A stretch of DNA of 64,000 nt, taken from contig OZ024841.1 of assembly GCA_964017145.1 (NCBI GenBank), positions 558,001 through 622,000 of the forward strand, given 5' to 3'. The notes under the pieces are model-generated. The model saw only the letters and a list, made by a program, of their open reading frames with translations, made no database searches and was not told where the DNA came from. Both the position numbers and the translations under genes were made by a program. The DNA is from Agrocybe praecox (taxonomy: Eukaryota; Basidiomycota; Agaricomycetes; Agaricales; Agrocybaceae). Positions 13,039 through 24,805 of the stretch are shown piece by piece (positions within the stretch are counted from its first letter, which is position 1; each line of letters begins with the position of its first letter).

Positions 13039-14723
13039 TCACAGGCCCCTTAAAATTAGTCGAATGATATTTTCGTTGTCCCCCCATACTCTCTCTTTAC
13101 ACACATCGAATCCCAGCTTTGAGCGCACCCAGCCACCACGCATCATACTTTCAACCGCATTTCGAGCCCTAGCGTTAGATCCTATGGTGACGCCGGACCC
13201 AGAAGGGTCTCTAGCCAAGAAGGCCGACGAATCACCAGTTCGCAATGATTTCAGAGCCTGTACCTCGCTCATGACAGCTGGGCGCGTGATCGTTATGCTG
13301 TCATCGTCGATATAGGCGTACGAATTCCGTAGCTCCCGGAGAGCAAGTATTGGGACCTAGGTAATGGAATTCGAATTGTCTTACTTCGATGTAAAAAGAG
13401 GACAAGATGCAAGCACCACTTACGTTCACCTCCATGCACATTGCGATGCTAGAGCTAGCTTGGCGTTTATAGTTTCGGTTGTCAGCAGCTAAAAAGGCTG
13501 GTACGCAGACGTCCATACTTCCCATCACATTGTAAAAGTCGGTATAGTCCAGATTCGTGTGAAAGATGATAAGATTCTTAAGTTCTGTTGGTACGTTGAT
13601 CCATCCACTGCCGACGAGGTGTAACCTAAATGGTGGATCGTCTATGGTGGTGTCTGGTAGAAACGAAGCCGATTTTCCCAGTGGCAAATAACCCCAGGAG
13701 TAAGGATCAGCTGGGGCGTAAGTTGAATAAGCATCTATATGAAGGATTGGATTATTGAATAGACGAACCATGAAGTGATTGATTAAGCTCTGAGAATATC
13801 CTTGGGTAATCACGGCGGTCGTTTGAAAAGCTTCCCTGAATGACAGCGTTTGACAATCGCCGTGATGGAGAAAGAATAGGGAGATCCTTAACATCCAATA
13901 TTGGGATATGAGCGTCCACCGGTATATGTTCCATCCCTGCTGAGCGTATCAGCGGGTCCGAGCTACGAGCGCGATCCATAAACATTTGATGGAAAGTCTC
14001 TTTGACACTATCAGGAACGGTCAATATGAAGTTCAATTGAGATAGTGAGCGTGGACATACTGTGGTGAAATTGGCAGGAGACGGATAGCATTTCTTCGCG
14101 ACCACTCCGGTATTTTTTCTTGCCATGTTGTGTCGTCTGCGTTGTGTACAATGCAAACGAGTTGGAATTTGTGGTCGCTATCGCGGGCATCCCATGCGGC
14201 TAATAAGTCGTCGCCCCAATTCCGCATGCTATAATTTAGACCAAGGATGTCAACGTCAAACATGTTTGTGATACCAAAACACGTACTCTATTTCACAAGT
14301 CCCCAATATAATCATATCGATTACTCTCTCTGTCGTCTTGCTTGTAACATCTTGAAGGAGAGCGGAATGCGCCTTATACGTCCCCGTGTATATCCCATAG
14401 TTGTCGATTATACGCTGAAAGTCGTGCTGAAAGGGTAGCTCTGTGTATACTGCCAGATCAACCGGCTCCTTCAAACGGTGTATCGTCCAGGCTACCGTCA
14501 TGTACACATCGAAATGGAAGCCAAATCCAGACGCGATAGCAATGTTGGTATACTTGAGTTGGTCCTTTTGAGCGGTATCGCTGAACTTCTCTCCATGGGT
14601 AGCCGTTATGGGTCCTTGAGACGATAGCCCGCCAAATTTCCATATCAATCCAGCCAGGAGAACCCCAAACACAACAATGCCAACCCCACGGAACGATATT
14701 CGCCTGGAAACATGGCTACTCAT
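13039..14723 (-). CDS. Type II membrane glycosyltransferase-like protein
   Basis: Five exons: 14723-14287, 14228-14061, 14007-13769, 13710-13424 and 13356-13039. They sum to 1449 nt, giving a 482-residue protein. Introns are 53-67 nt with GTACGT, GTATGT, GTTCGT and GTAAGT donors. A single hydrophobic anchor (about residues 13-28, GVGIVVFGVLLAGLIW) follows a short basic N-terminus, as in Golgi or ER type II enzymes. The lumenal part has motifs I associate with a basidiomycete glycosyltransferase-like family: MIILGTCEID, LLAAWDARD, LVCIVHN, RRNAIRLLPIS, SNAVIQGSF, DRRDYPRIF, SWGYLPLG, LHLVGSG and MGSMDVCVPAF. The C-terminal exon carries ITITRPAVMSEVQAL. The family assignment and the glycosyl-transfer role are inference from this pattern; donor and acceptor cannot be read. 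The start is the ATG right before the anchor; an upstream frame exists but lacks this logic. Confidence 0.8.
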
Positions 14724-15923
14724 TGATGCGGGTACTAGTTTTGATGAATGCAGTTTGATTCCGTCGTCCGAGACAAAAAGAACGAAAGGGGTGTAAATGT
14801 CGATGGAGGGCAACACATTCCATATATATTTTGCAAATGGCAAATCACGTAAATGCCTCTCTAAAATGAAATCACCGCTGCTGCCGCTGCGATGATGGGG
14901 AATCAAATTGTATGATGTTTTGATGACCGAATTTCGGTGACAGAGACCTTTAGGCTTGTGTGGACTTTGGCTAGAACAGGCGAAAGAACGGGTCAATGGA
15001 AAGAAATTTGAGAAATCGCGTACAGCTCAGTCATAAGTACTGAGTACTGAGTGACGGTAGAGAGAAGAGTTCAAACCCACCGGGCCCAGCGCGCCTGCAA
15101 TCCTAATCCTACATATACAATTCATTCACCCTGCAGGGCCGCAACCCGCCTTGGCGTTTCGCAACTTTCGTGATGATTTATATCTGCGTACATGTATCCC
15201 GTCGCGACTAGCGAAGCGTTTAAACGCTCATTTAGATGAGGAAGAAAAGCTAGCGCCTAAGTATATAAACTCACCTGGAAGAAAAACTTCTTTGGTTCCG
15301 TGCTCGTTCCGTGCTTCCATCACATTCACGACGAAGAAATAGGAAGAATTGGGATGCGTGTCTGCATGTGTGAAGAGAACACGGCATCCTACGAGTCAAA
15401 GCCCAAACGCGCCACTCTTCTCAACAAAGTCAAGTGCGATGAGACGCGGAAGTACTTACAACAAAACAAAAACGCAACCGGACGAGGGATTTCTGATTCT
15501 GAATCACTTGCTACGTCACTATCACGTGGTTACGTGAGCATCAATATTAAAAGTCCGCAACAAAGGCAGTGCAGCCTTGATTAGATTAGATTGTATCTAG
15601 AGTAATTACGACAACGCGAAATATTTGCCTTTTTGACTAACATTTGTCGCTCCAATTCATTCGAGACCTCCTTTAGATGAAACACTCCAAATCTATAGAC
15701 CATCCTTGGTTTATATAGGTGCCAACCTGATGCATGGATCTATAGTAGTGCGCCAGAAGACCTGGATCGATACCCCCACTAACTCCCAAGCCTCTAACTC
15801 GAAAGCAGGCTCTGAATAGAATTTTACCGGCTGGAGATAGCCGACTCACTCCCACGTGTGGTCAAAAGGAGCTCTTTTTTCTTGCAAACCCCCTTGCAAC
15901 GACCACTGCAGGAAAAGCCTACC
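14724..15923. other. Intergenic, divergent promoters
   Basis: About 1.2 kb lies between the minus-strand glycosyltransferase-like gene and the plus-strand DUF7704 gene, so both promoters should lie here. It contains a tandem TACTGAGTACTGAGT at about 15037-15052 and no supportable coding frame. Confidence 0.5.
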
Positions 15924-16391
15924 ATGTCTGTCGTAATACCATTCTTTCCTTACAGACTATTCTTCCTCTATATCGAGCCACTGTCAGCCCTGGCAGGCGC
16001 GTACTATGCGGCATTCATGACCCAAGATTACTTAGACGATCTATCGTGGGGTCCAGTCAAGCCAATCACTTCCCTCGCATCGACACAGACCAACATGGCT
16101 CTTTTCCAACTAGCAAACCTATACTTCCTTTTCGCACTTAACGAACATTTCGTCCTTTCCTCAACCGATTCACTCAAAACATGGCGCCGACTCCTTGCAG
16201 GTCTCCTCGTCGCAGATATCGGGCACCTCGTCACCATGGCACCAGTCGGATATGATATCTTCTGGAAAGTCCCGCAGTGGAATGCGATGGCTTGGGGAAG
16301 TGTTGGATTCGTATATATTGGAGCGACAATGAGGATCTGCTTCCTCTCAGGGATTGGCTTGAACACAGGCGATCGGAAGAAAAGCGCATAA
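15924..16391 (+). CDS. DUF7704-type integral membrane protein
   Basis: Single-exon gene of 155 residues. Several hydrophobic segments are visible: about 5-30 (YRLFFLYIEPLSALAGAYYA), 55-75 (LANLYFLFALNEHFVL), 87-105 (LLAGLLVADIGHLVTMAP) and 120-143 (AMAWGSVGFVYIGATMRICF). This suggests a four-helix membrane protein with a short basic tail. The YRLFFLYIEPLSALAGA start, the LxxLANxYFLFALNE segment and the LLxADIGHL segment match the fungal family annotated as DUF7704, whose biochemical role is unknown. The ATG at 15924 gives the family-typical N-terminus (PFFPYRLFF), so I prefer it over the upstream in-frame start. The next gene is convergent. Confidence 0.85.
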   Translation: MSVVIPFFPYRLFFLYIEPLSALAGAYYAAFMTQDYLDDLSWGPVKPITSLASTQTNMALFQLANLYFLFALNEHFVLSSTDSLKTWRRLLAGLLVADIGHLVTMAPVGYDIFWKVPQWNAMAWGSVGFVYIGATMRICFLSGIGLNTGDRKKSA

Positions 16392-16689
16392 TAGTATGTT
16401 GCGATCATTTCTTGTCTGATCCTCTATAGTAATCAACTCTCTGATGGTGTTGTGAATGTTTAGGTCACCAATTCCCATGGGAGGTCAGCGAGTCGATGAG
16501 AAACAGACCATGATGCGTGACGTATTAAACCGAAATTTTATTTCACTTTCGTTGTAAGCTTTGTAAAAGGAATTTTAGGGGTATATATTGTCCATGAATT
16601 CTCTTCATAGGGCAACCTTCAAAAGCATACATACTAACAACCAATGGCTAGACGATCCCATGATGTAATCGAAAATAATATTAGACCTA

Positions 16690-17786
16690 TTAAACGATCA
16701 AGGTTTTCTCAAACCATCCAACTGTTTGTTCGAACGCTCCCTCAAAGGCTTCCTTAATTTCGGAGATGCTCATATTGGGACGTGATGCAAAACCATGTGT
16801 TGGCCTGTGCATGTCCACGGTTAGTCCACCTTTCATCATTACGCGGCGTAGGTTACTTCTGTAGCTACGTACCTTTCCATATCTTGAATTCGTATTCCGC
16901 AAAATTTTCTTTTCCCTTCCTACTTGCAAATTCAGCTTCCGATTGGTCCCTTAGGCTATCTGAGAAGGTGAAGTCCTCTGGTAACGGATGAAGTCAGATG
17001 AGTGACGCATGCAAAATGTGGACACATTATACTTACCCTGTGCGCATACCCAAGACGACGGAACCTTTATTGCCTTGACTTGGTCAATTGAGAAACCTCC
17101 GGGATGGGCAATGACAACGCTGTCAACGAGACCGGTTGAGCCTATCCGAACACAAGTTGATCCCCCAAAGCAATATCTAAGGATGTTCAGTACGTTTAGA
17201 CATCTTACCCAAACAGATATTCTTCACGTACCCTACAGAACCTATTTTCTCGTACTTTTTCTTCTCTTTCAGCAGCCCAATAAACTATGCAAAGTTAAAC
17301 TCGTACTCAGCATCATTCTCTTCGATAATGAACGCACAGATTCTAGTCGTTTATCCACGACGGAAGCTCTGTTGCTGATAAACGTTGGTATCCGGGGTAT
17401 GATAACGAATACAAATTTTATCCAATCCAACATGGTCAGCTTTACTCCTGGTCTGTCAGGAAAAGACATGGAGTCGAGCCCAATCAAAGGTCTCCCTGGT
17501 AAATGTATCAGTTTATGAAACTCATTCTACAAGTATAAGATTACTACCCACCTTGGAAGTAATCCGGAATCCACACATCGCACTCCAGTCTCTTCGCCAT
17601 CCCATCCGCAATAATTTTGCAGTTCTTCAATGGAAGGCCGAACGCGTCTGTGAAAAGGAGTATTGCACGCTTGCTCGGTCCACCTCCTGGAGCGGGTGCG
17701 AAATACGCTCCTTGGAAGTCGTCGTTGATGGAACCAGTCGGCTCTCCGTCCAGAACGACCCCCTTTGCACAATCGGGACAAGACAT
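16690..17786 (-). CDS. Dienelactone hydrolase family protein
   Basis: Six exons: 17786-17552, 17495-17338, 17284-17232, 17176-17037, 16977-16869 and 16804-16690. They total 810 nt (269 residues). Introns are 53-64 nt; the last donor (GTAGCT) was chosen because it keeps frame into the conserved THGF motif. Fungal DLH hallmarks appear in order: N-terminal MSCPDCAKGVV, the nucleophile motif GSVGGYCFGG (Cys about 151), HPGGFS, the acid in CAQEDFTFSD (Asp about 197) and the histidine in THGFASRPN (about 235). The end EAFEGAFEQTVGWFEKTL is also typical. Members are alpha/beta-hydrolases acting on carboxylic ester or dienelactone substrates, probably cytosolic. The real substrate is unknown and a role in aromatic degradation is not implied by the context. 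Confidence 0.9.
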
Positions 17787-18299
17787 GCTTTGGCCTGTAC
17801 TGGTCTGCCTTTGTTTGGTAGTAGTAGGTGGCGAAGGCGTTCTTATGGGAACTATTGAACAATCTAATTTGTACGACATTTACTAATATTTAAGGCTTGC
17901 CGACCTGACACCTAATCACGGATGACTAACTTCACATCATCGTGGCATTTGTGACAGATAGCCGGTAATGTTCCCGCTTATGGACCCGGAAGGTAATCCG
18001 CCCTATTTTTAAATCTGACATAGACCTAGGCCATTATATAGTAACGCTCCCCGCAGCACTCTAGACGATACCCCAAGGCAACACGTTTTCTATCTTACCA
18101 AAGCTCTATGCGCTTACTTTTCTTCAATTTTGAATTTTATATGTGCACATATATGTCATACTCAAAGAGGAGTGTCATGCCTTATTTGAAGTACCACCAG
18201 ATATTGTAGGACTCATATATAAATAACAGTAACTGCCCTAAAACGTTTGTTCACAAATGACAGTTGTTCCTGAGGTTGGATAAATAATCCATACGCATC

Positions 18300-18625
18300 C
18301 CAGCACAGAAGACTTGAATAAACATTAATAAATTTTATCCATGGTTTCCCTTCAATAAATAACGCGGACTTATAATAAGATTATACTCTCACTGGAACAA
18401 TAAATTCACACGTATTTATTCATCTCCCGGATTTATAAATTTGCGCGCGTTTATCCATCACTTGGGACAATAAATCTACGTGCATTTATTCATCCCTCGG
18501 GACAATAAATCCACAGAATTTTATTCATTTCCTGGGTCAATAAATCCGCGTGAATTTATCCATCACTTGGGACGATAAATCCATGCCCATTTATTCATGA
18601 ATCCACGTGCATTTGTTCATCCCTC
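18300..18625. repeat. Left subterminal array of about 35-bp units
   Basis: About eight imperfect units of the form GGGACAATAAATCC-ACG-TGCATTTATTCATCC. Each unit contains a self-complementary ATAAATNC...GNATTTAT core. Mirrored in inverse orientation at 19720-19880. Confidence 0.8.
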
Positions 18626-19719
18626 GGGGCTTATTTTGGTCATTTCGGACATTTCCGAGACACAGACGCTCGTCTTTCCCTGCGGCGCACGCCACACCCA
18701 CATCATTTGCCTACCTGTTTCTCCGTATTTCTGAATCCTTAGCTGAACATTTTCTTGTCTTACCTTATTCTAATTCTCCATGGTAACTGTTAACCTCATA
18801 TTTTCTCTTATTTCATGTATATAGAACCCTACATAAGCGCAAGAACAAAATTTAAGCAAATATCAGAGATTCCCAGCGCCAAACTTTGCTTTCCCGTTAT
18901 TTTACTGCTGCAAGAATGGTTTAAAGCTTTTCATAGATTAGGCTGGGGTGTAATTACTTTATATTTATTTGATTCTGTCTTTTTTTACTCTTGTATATTT
19001 TATAGTCACCATGAGTATCTTGTTTAGACTCTTTAATGGCCGATGTACTTCACAATATCATTTACTCTTTCTATATTTCATCGAATTAATTTGCACCATA
19101 GCTCTCATAATAGTATATGATTTTTTTCAGCCTTGATTAAGCACCACCTTTTTAAATTTTATGTGGGCATATTGTGGCCAACCCATGATCATCATTCAAG
19201 TCTACCCATGTAAATCATGTTTGAGTATGTACGCATTTGAGCACCATTCTGACCTTTACTCATTTGTAACCCAATCACCCTGGAAAGTATATCATTTGAA
19301 AGGTATAATTTTACTTAACACATAAATGTATTTATTTGGGTATAATATAATACATACGAACCTCCATTGTTATTTTTCATTTCTAATCTCCCAAGACACA
19401 TGGCGGTACCGCGGCCCGTCACGTTGAACAAAGTAAATGGCGCATATTGCGGCATTTGCCGGGTGGAATGCACATCGGCCGGGCAGGCGCCCATATGGCC
19501 ATTCCAATTGGGACCTCTATAGTAAGAATGTATATTGGATACGCTTGTAGTGGAAATAAGCCATTTTGTTCATTTGTTGTTTTTTGTTTTCCTAAGCGCC
19601 AACAGCCCCAAGCGGAACTCAATCGGACTATGAAATGTAAGGATGATGTGGGAACGGCCGCCGGCATGCACCGCAGACGAGCGTCTTTGATGGGTCTCGG
19701 AAATAACCGAAATAACCAA

Positions 19720-19880
19720 GTGCGTGGATTTATCGACCCAGGGGATGGATAAACATGCGTAGATTTATTATCCCAAAGAATGGATAAATGGGCATGGATT
19801 TATTATACCAACAGATGAATAAACACGCGTGGATTTATCCTCCCAAGGGATGGATAAATGCCCGTCAATTTATTGTAGTG
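19720..19880. repeat. Right subterminal array, inverted relative to the left
   Basis: Four to five units such as GTGGATTTAT...CCCAAGGGATGGATAAA, the reverse complement type of the 18300-18625 units. Together they form the inner part of the long inverted repeats of the element. Confidence 0.75.
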
Positions 19881-20302
19881 ACAGAGTATGTATAAATTTA
19901 TTATAAGTTGATCATAAGTCTGTGTTATTTATTGAAAGGATGCTATAGATAAGTTGTAGTAGTATTTATTCATGATCTAAATGCTCTAGTTCATGGGTCT
20001 CTGTGTATGAGTTATTTATTCAACAAGGGTAATTACTGTCATTTGTGAACAAACATTTTAGGGCAGCTACTGAGGGTTTGTATATCATTATAACATCTAC
20101 GCCTGGAAGTACTGCACGAAGGGACGAGTCTGAGTGATGTTTCTGTGCAATCACGATCTCAAGAGCGATGTCTGCATCGTGCCAGAAGTAGCATAACACA
20201 TGTCGTATAGAACGTATTTAAGTGTCTGTAAAGTGAGAGTGACCAACCGTGCTAGACATTACGCCTGATCGCATCTCTATCGACTGCGGTAGTACCACCG
20301 AC

Positions 20303-21337
20303 ATGGAAACTATTCACATGCGACCTTCCTCTCTCTCTGGTCATGGATACGAATCGAACGCTAACAGTAATTTTGAGGCCGAAATTGGACACGTAAGCTA
20401 CACTACTGATACTCACGATGGCCACGAATTCGCAACCAAAAGATTCCTCCAAGAATACTATTCAAAAACCATGTATCGACGAACCTCACGGCTTGCAGTA
20501 GCAACAAAGGAAACAATCTCCAGTAGTGAAGGTCGAGTGAACTCGATTAACTCACTTGCTGTTGTGGTTCGTATACCTACCTTTAACCATGCATAAATGA
20601 TGATTTCATACCGAATATATTAGATATCCTTTATAGCTGCAGTACAATCCACAATCATACTCATGACAATTACCGGAGATGGGACTGCGCTCGCCCGGAC
20701 AGCGAATACTATCGCATTTTTAGGAATAATCCTGGACGTCACTGGAGCGCTTACTGGGATAGCGCACGCCTTTCATTTACAACACGTCATCAAAGACCAA
20801 AGCAAGATATTAGGCGTAATTACCGAATTCGACACTGATATCACCTCCATTCGCGAGTGGCTTACAAGCCAATTGAAGTCAAGACGATCGGAAGCACGGA
20901 TGGAACACGACAACACATTTCACTCTTTCCCAATCGAAGATACGCTGCAACGTGCAGCAGAAAGGATGCAATCCTTCTATGAAGAGGATGCGAGGCGTCA
21001 GGAATGGAGCTCTGTGAGCGAACTGTTCCAGGTTGCCTCGCAGTCGAAGTCAATGGGGACAGGCGGATTGCGTAGAACATCCGGAATGAGAAGCATCTCA
21101 TACCCCTTGATGCTAGTATACGATATTTTCTCCACAACCGCACTAGGCGATGTCACAGAATTTGGAGCTACGCCCATTCGAGCAATGGTACTGGGTAGTC
21201 TGTGTTTATTGGTTTCGACCATTCTCCTCGCAGCTCGAGATCTTCACCGAGAAACATGGATAACCTGCCTCGTAGTGGGTTTATTTGTTTATGAGGCTTC
21301 CATGTTCGCGAATATCAGGCAGAAAGGTGAGAAGTAA
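20303..21337 (+). CDS. Small membrane protein, basidiomycete hypothetical
   Basis: Two exons, 20303-20570 and 20637-21337 (969 nt, 322 residues), joined by a 66-nt intron (GTATAC...TTTATAG). The N-terminal third is Ser/Thr-rich and hydrophilic. Then come hydrophobic helices around LAVVVPAVQSTIILM, TIAFLGIILDVTGALTGIA, a long amphipathic Glu/Arg-rich stretch (possible coiled coil), and two C-terminal helices (MVLGSLCLLVSTILLAA; WITCLVVGLFVYEASMF). This is the usual layout of many uncharacterised agaricomycete membrane proteins; no enzyme motif is visible. The frame is open further upstream but only with a GTG, so the ATG at 20303 is chosen. It starts 230 bp from the inverted-repeat element. 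Confidence 0.7.
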
Positions 21338-22266
21338 ATATCACGCAATCAATGATGTCTCTAAACAAACGTCATAGTATTGGATTATTTCAAGGGCAGG
21401 GTCGGCGGACATGTAGATGAGAGCAATATCCCTAGTGCCTAACTCAATGGTAGAAGGGAGACACAAGCATGTAAACCGAGTACTTATTTTTTCCGTTTAT
21501 AACACATGTATACTTTTGACCGTGTTCACCAGACGCGTACCTTAAATTCAACACGTGATGTGAGAATCGGGTGGTGCGAAATCGATGATTCGATCGGGTA
21601 CTGGGCTGTTCTCTCTCACTTTAGTGGGACTCAGCGGCTAGCCCGACTCGACTATTGATTTTAGTCGCTGACTATTCCGACACTGATGGCGTTACCCTTT
21701 TGAATTTCGGTTTTTTTTTGTTTGCCTTCGTTCCCTTTCTAAATTCAGTACATTGGGCTCTAATTCCGACGTTGACTTATTTGTGGCCTACTTTAAATCA
21801 CTCGTCTATTTGCCCAGGGATGGATGGAATTTACGTTGTGGCAGTGCAGTCTGAGCGGCTGCCCGATCCGTAGTCTAGATTAGATTAGATCCATTACCTG
21901 TACGACAGTGATGCGTCCATAGCCGAATCCAATCTTTGCTTTGACCGCTACCGCCATCGTGCGAGCCTACTCGACGCGCTTCTGGGTCCAGCTACGGCAT
22001 ACAGCTGCACTCTGGACTGCTCCAACGTTTAATGCTGGAATTGCGACGCGGAGCAAGTCACGCAATCCCTTCAATTATATTTCCCTTCTTGAATTTAGCA
22101 CCATGAGGAAGCAAAGAAATCGGTGAGATTGAGGGGAAAGGAGGGTACGAAAGACGATGATTGATTGACTACAAGAAAAATTAGATAGCCAATTAAACCT
22201 CGATACATGGTGATGAAGATGGAGGTGGTATGAGACGGCCGCAGATGGTGGGTTTAGGGAGCACAA
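21338..22266. other. Intergenic with a duplicated gene fragment
   Basis: No intact gene. The segment 21887-22031 is about 85% identical, in opposite orientation, to 27045-27192 (shared CGCGTCCATAGCCGAATCC and GACCGCTACCGCCATCGTGC type blocks). The parent gene is not identified. Confidence 0.6.
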
Positions 22267-22620
22267 GCGCCTCTCAAATGCCGCTCATAACTTTACCAAT
22301 GGATATCTGTCTTCCGTCGTTTTGGAAGCGCCAAACATTGAAGAGCTTTATCTCCAGGGTATGAATCTGCACCCAACATCTACGGTACTTTTATATCGGT
22401 GTATACCTTTGTGCTGATAATATCCTGATATGTGGCACTGCGGCGTAGACTTCCGTGTCATCAACACTTGCTACCTCTGGCTCCGATATTGAGGTAACCA
22501 TGACTCTACCAAGCTTAGCTCAGAGGACCGTGAGAGCTTCCACGAAGCTTGTCGAAACATTTTAGAAGAGTGTCCATTCCTCGAGATGATTGATGATCGC
22601 CAATATAGACTCAGAACCGT
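22267..22620 (+). pseudogene. Fragment of an F-box/LRR-like gene
   Basis: In one frame the plus strand reads FTNGYLSSVVLEAPNIEEL, typical of the LRR-like part of fungal F-box proteins. After a GTATGA...GTAG intron-like gap, another frame reads SSEDRESFHEACRNILEEC. Stops interrupt both parts and no F-box is present, so this is a broken remnant. Assignment rests on sequence style only. Confidence 0.4.
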
Positions 22621-23329
22621 ATTTGGCGGTCAAAATCAATCGGAAACATGATGGAGAAAGTGAGGATACTTGTATCCTACAAGTCCAAGGGAGGTTATTA
22701 GGATCGGAGAACCAGGCATTTCCAATAAAAATGATAATAGGTAGTTATACATACCGGGATGAAAGTTTCTTCGACATCTTTATTTACTTGTGGGTAAGGC
22801 GGTTAGTACTAATGCATAGCGAATACGAGACCTTGAAAGAAAAAAAGGCAATGTTATCCTATTGACCTTACTAAGTTACTTGCAATATATATACCCTCTT
22901 TTATATGTCAATAAAATATTTTAAAAGGTCTTCAATAATCGTACCAATAAATTGTATTTACGTTAATTTACAGGTAGACAAAAAACATATTGGACTGCTC
23001 AGCAATCAATGTGACCGGTTCGGGATGGTTATAACCGGAAAACACCAAGCACTAACAAACAAACCGGGTAATGAACAACGCCATTTCTCACATCTCGTTC
23101 ACCAGGTTAAAAAGATGTAATACCTTATTACATCGTAACTGGCTCAAATGATCAAAAATAGGCTTTGTTTTCACATCACGTGAGCTGTTGCGTCGTCACC
23201 CTAACCAGTGACCACGTACATGGAAACTCTCATGGATGCTTATGAAGGAGTCCTTTGGGACGAAGAGAGTAATATTTTTAAATCAAAATGGACAGGCAAT
23301 ATAATCTCGAGTGACGACCTTCCAAAAGC

Positions 23330-24805
23330 TCATGCCTCTTTAGCGAACTCGAAGATTCCTGATGATAGATGTTAAAATGAAATGTGGGGTTACAAAAGAG
23401 AATTCTTACCACGGAGCGGGCCAGACGAGTCAAATTTTGCCACTTTCCAATCCTTTCCAGGACCCGCGACCATCGAGTTTTTGCCGTAAATCGGACATGC
23501 GAAAGATAGAGTAACAGTATCGTCTGAGACCACGCCTCCATTCAGAATCTTGTATCTAACCCAACCTTCGGAGCCACAAAAACCTATAGGGAAGATCGTT
23601 TAAGTATGCGAGCGTATACAAAAGAGTGAAAATAGACTGCACCAAGACGGTTGTCTAGGTTGAATTCATCACTCTTGTCAGAAGGTATAAAATTGGAAGG
23701 GGCCTTGCCCCACACGCCCTGGACATTATCGGATCCGTCAAGGAGAAGAGTGACCCCAGGAGCTTTGTTATACACTGTAATAGTAGATGAGCGATCTCTC
23801 GCTGTGGCCTCCAAGTCCGCCTTCGTATTAATGACTGGTAGAGTATCATCCACATTTAGAAGCATCCCGATATTAGTTGTCACTTCTCCGACAAATTCAA
23901 ATATCCCTGGAGTGTATGTTAGACAACACATAAGTACTTTGTTTAATCGAGGACTCACCATCCAATGGTCCGCTAGTTTCAAAAGTCTGCTTCCAATCTA
24001 TGTGATTGCTTCTCATCCAGTTGGGCTCTCCTGCATCCGATGTACAACAGAACGAGAGTGTGGTGGTAGAGTTGCTCCCTGGAAACCTATACACGACCGT
24101 TCCCTCTGTGCGCTGAGATTTGCCTTTTGGCTTGATCTTGAACGTCACGGAAGTTCTAGGTGGGATGCTATCAACTGGGATGGTATCCCATGTGCCCCAG
24201 TTGGCGGTAAACTTGTTCAGGTACAAGGTCATTCTGTCCGCTCTGTTGATGACCGTGATAGTAGAGGATCCATTTTCACCAACGTACTGGAACGTTCCTA
24301 GTGATTCCTGTCAAATACAGAGAAGAAAAGAAACTACGTGTAACATACCATCAGAGGGACGTCTGGGATGTCCAGGGGTAATTATCCAACCTGTCTCCGA
24401 TGTGTTTCTGCCGCCGTTAACCGTCATCTGGATCCCGCCAGACTCTGGGGACTTGAACCATAATTTAAAGGTCTTGCCCTTAGTACCGTTAGGATAAGTA
24501 ACTTGATATTCGACCCATCCTTCAGTCTGCCATATACCTTGCAAGAGGTCAGTGTTGGAGACATAACAACAAGGTATGAGTTACTCACCTAAATCAACGT
24601 TCAATCCAAAGGTATACCCATCTGCGGCATGGGGTATCTCGCTGGGAGGTACAGAAGTCCAGTCCCCGCCGAGATTCTTGTAGTCGACGCGCACCAAAGT
24701 TGTGTTGATCACGGAGTTAATAACAGTGATGCCCATAGATTGGCTCATGCTATCTATGTGACCGTGACCGTTCTCCTTGGGAAGTGGAACATCTGTAGTA
24801 GCCAT
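23330..24805 (-). CDS. Modular protein of three beta-rich repeat domains (aegerolysin/ET79-like fold suspected)
   Basis: Six exons: 24805-24589, 24537-24349, 24297-23959, 23906-23643, 23583-23410 and 23358-23330. They total 1212 nt (403 residues). All five introns are 51-59 nt and phase 1. Three similar modules follow one another at residues about 1-135, 136-248 and 249-394. Each has a Trp-Pro segment (GDWTSVPPSEIP; GTWDTIPVDSIPP; GVWGKAPSNFIP) and then an EGWVEYQV / EGTVVYRF / EGWVRYKI strand. Modules 2 and 3 open with GTFQYVGE and GIFEFVGE. The last exon encodes GIFEFAKEA then stop, the stub of another module. There is no signal peptide. The pattern vaguely recalls the beta-sandwich of aegerolysins and the bacterial ET79 proteins, but this is a weak guess; lectin-like or defence roles are equally open. 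Confidence 0.75.

Larger units (their letters stand above)
18227..20072. mobile_element. Non-autonomous DNA element with about 450-bp terminal inverted repeats
   Basis: The ends are inverted copies: left CAGTAACTGCCCTAAAACG (18227), right complement CAGTAGCTGCCCTAAAATG (ending at 20072). Similarity continues inward through an AT-rich array to about 18715 on the left and about 19635 on the right, including inverted copies of an ATTTCCGAGAC...GACGCTCGTCT segment. The roughly 0.9-kb core holds only short frames and no transposase, so it is non-autonomous. I see no clear target-site duplication. The superfamily is undecided: long complex termini recall fungal foldback or KDZ-type elements, but that is a guess. 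Confidence 0.75.

Noticed and set aside
14229..14321. Alternative 37-nt or 61-nt introns in the glycosyltransferase-like gene
   Set aside because: They would remove the family motif MIILGTCEI; the GTACGT...TTATAG intron keeps it and restores LLAAWDARD.
20249..20302. Earlier start of the small membrane protein
   Set aside because: The only upstream in-frame start is GTG; fungal nuclear genes use ATG, so 20303 is preferred.
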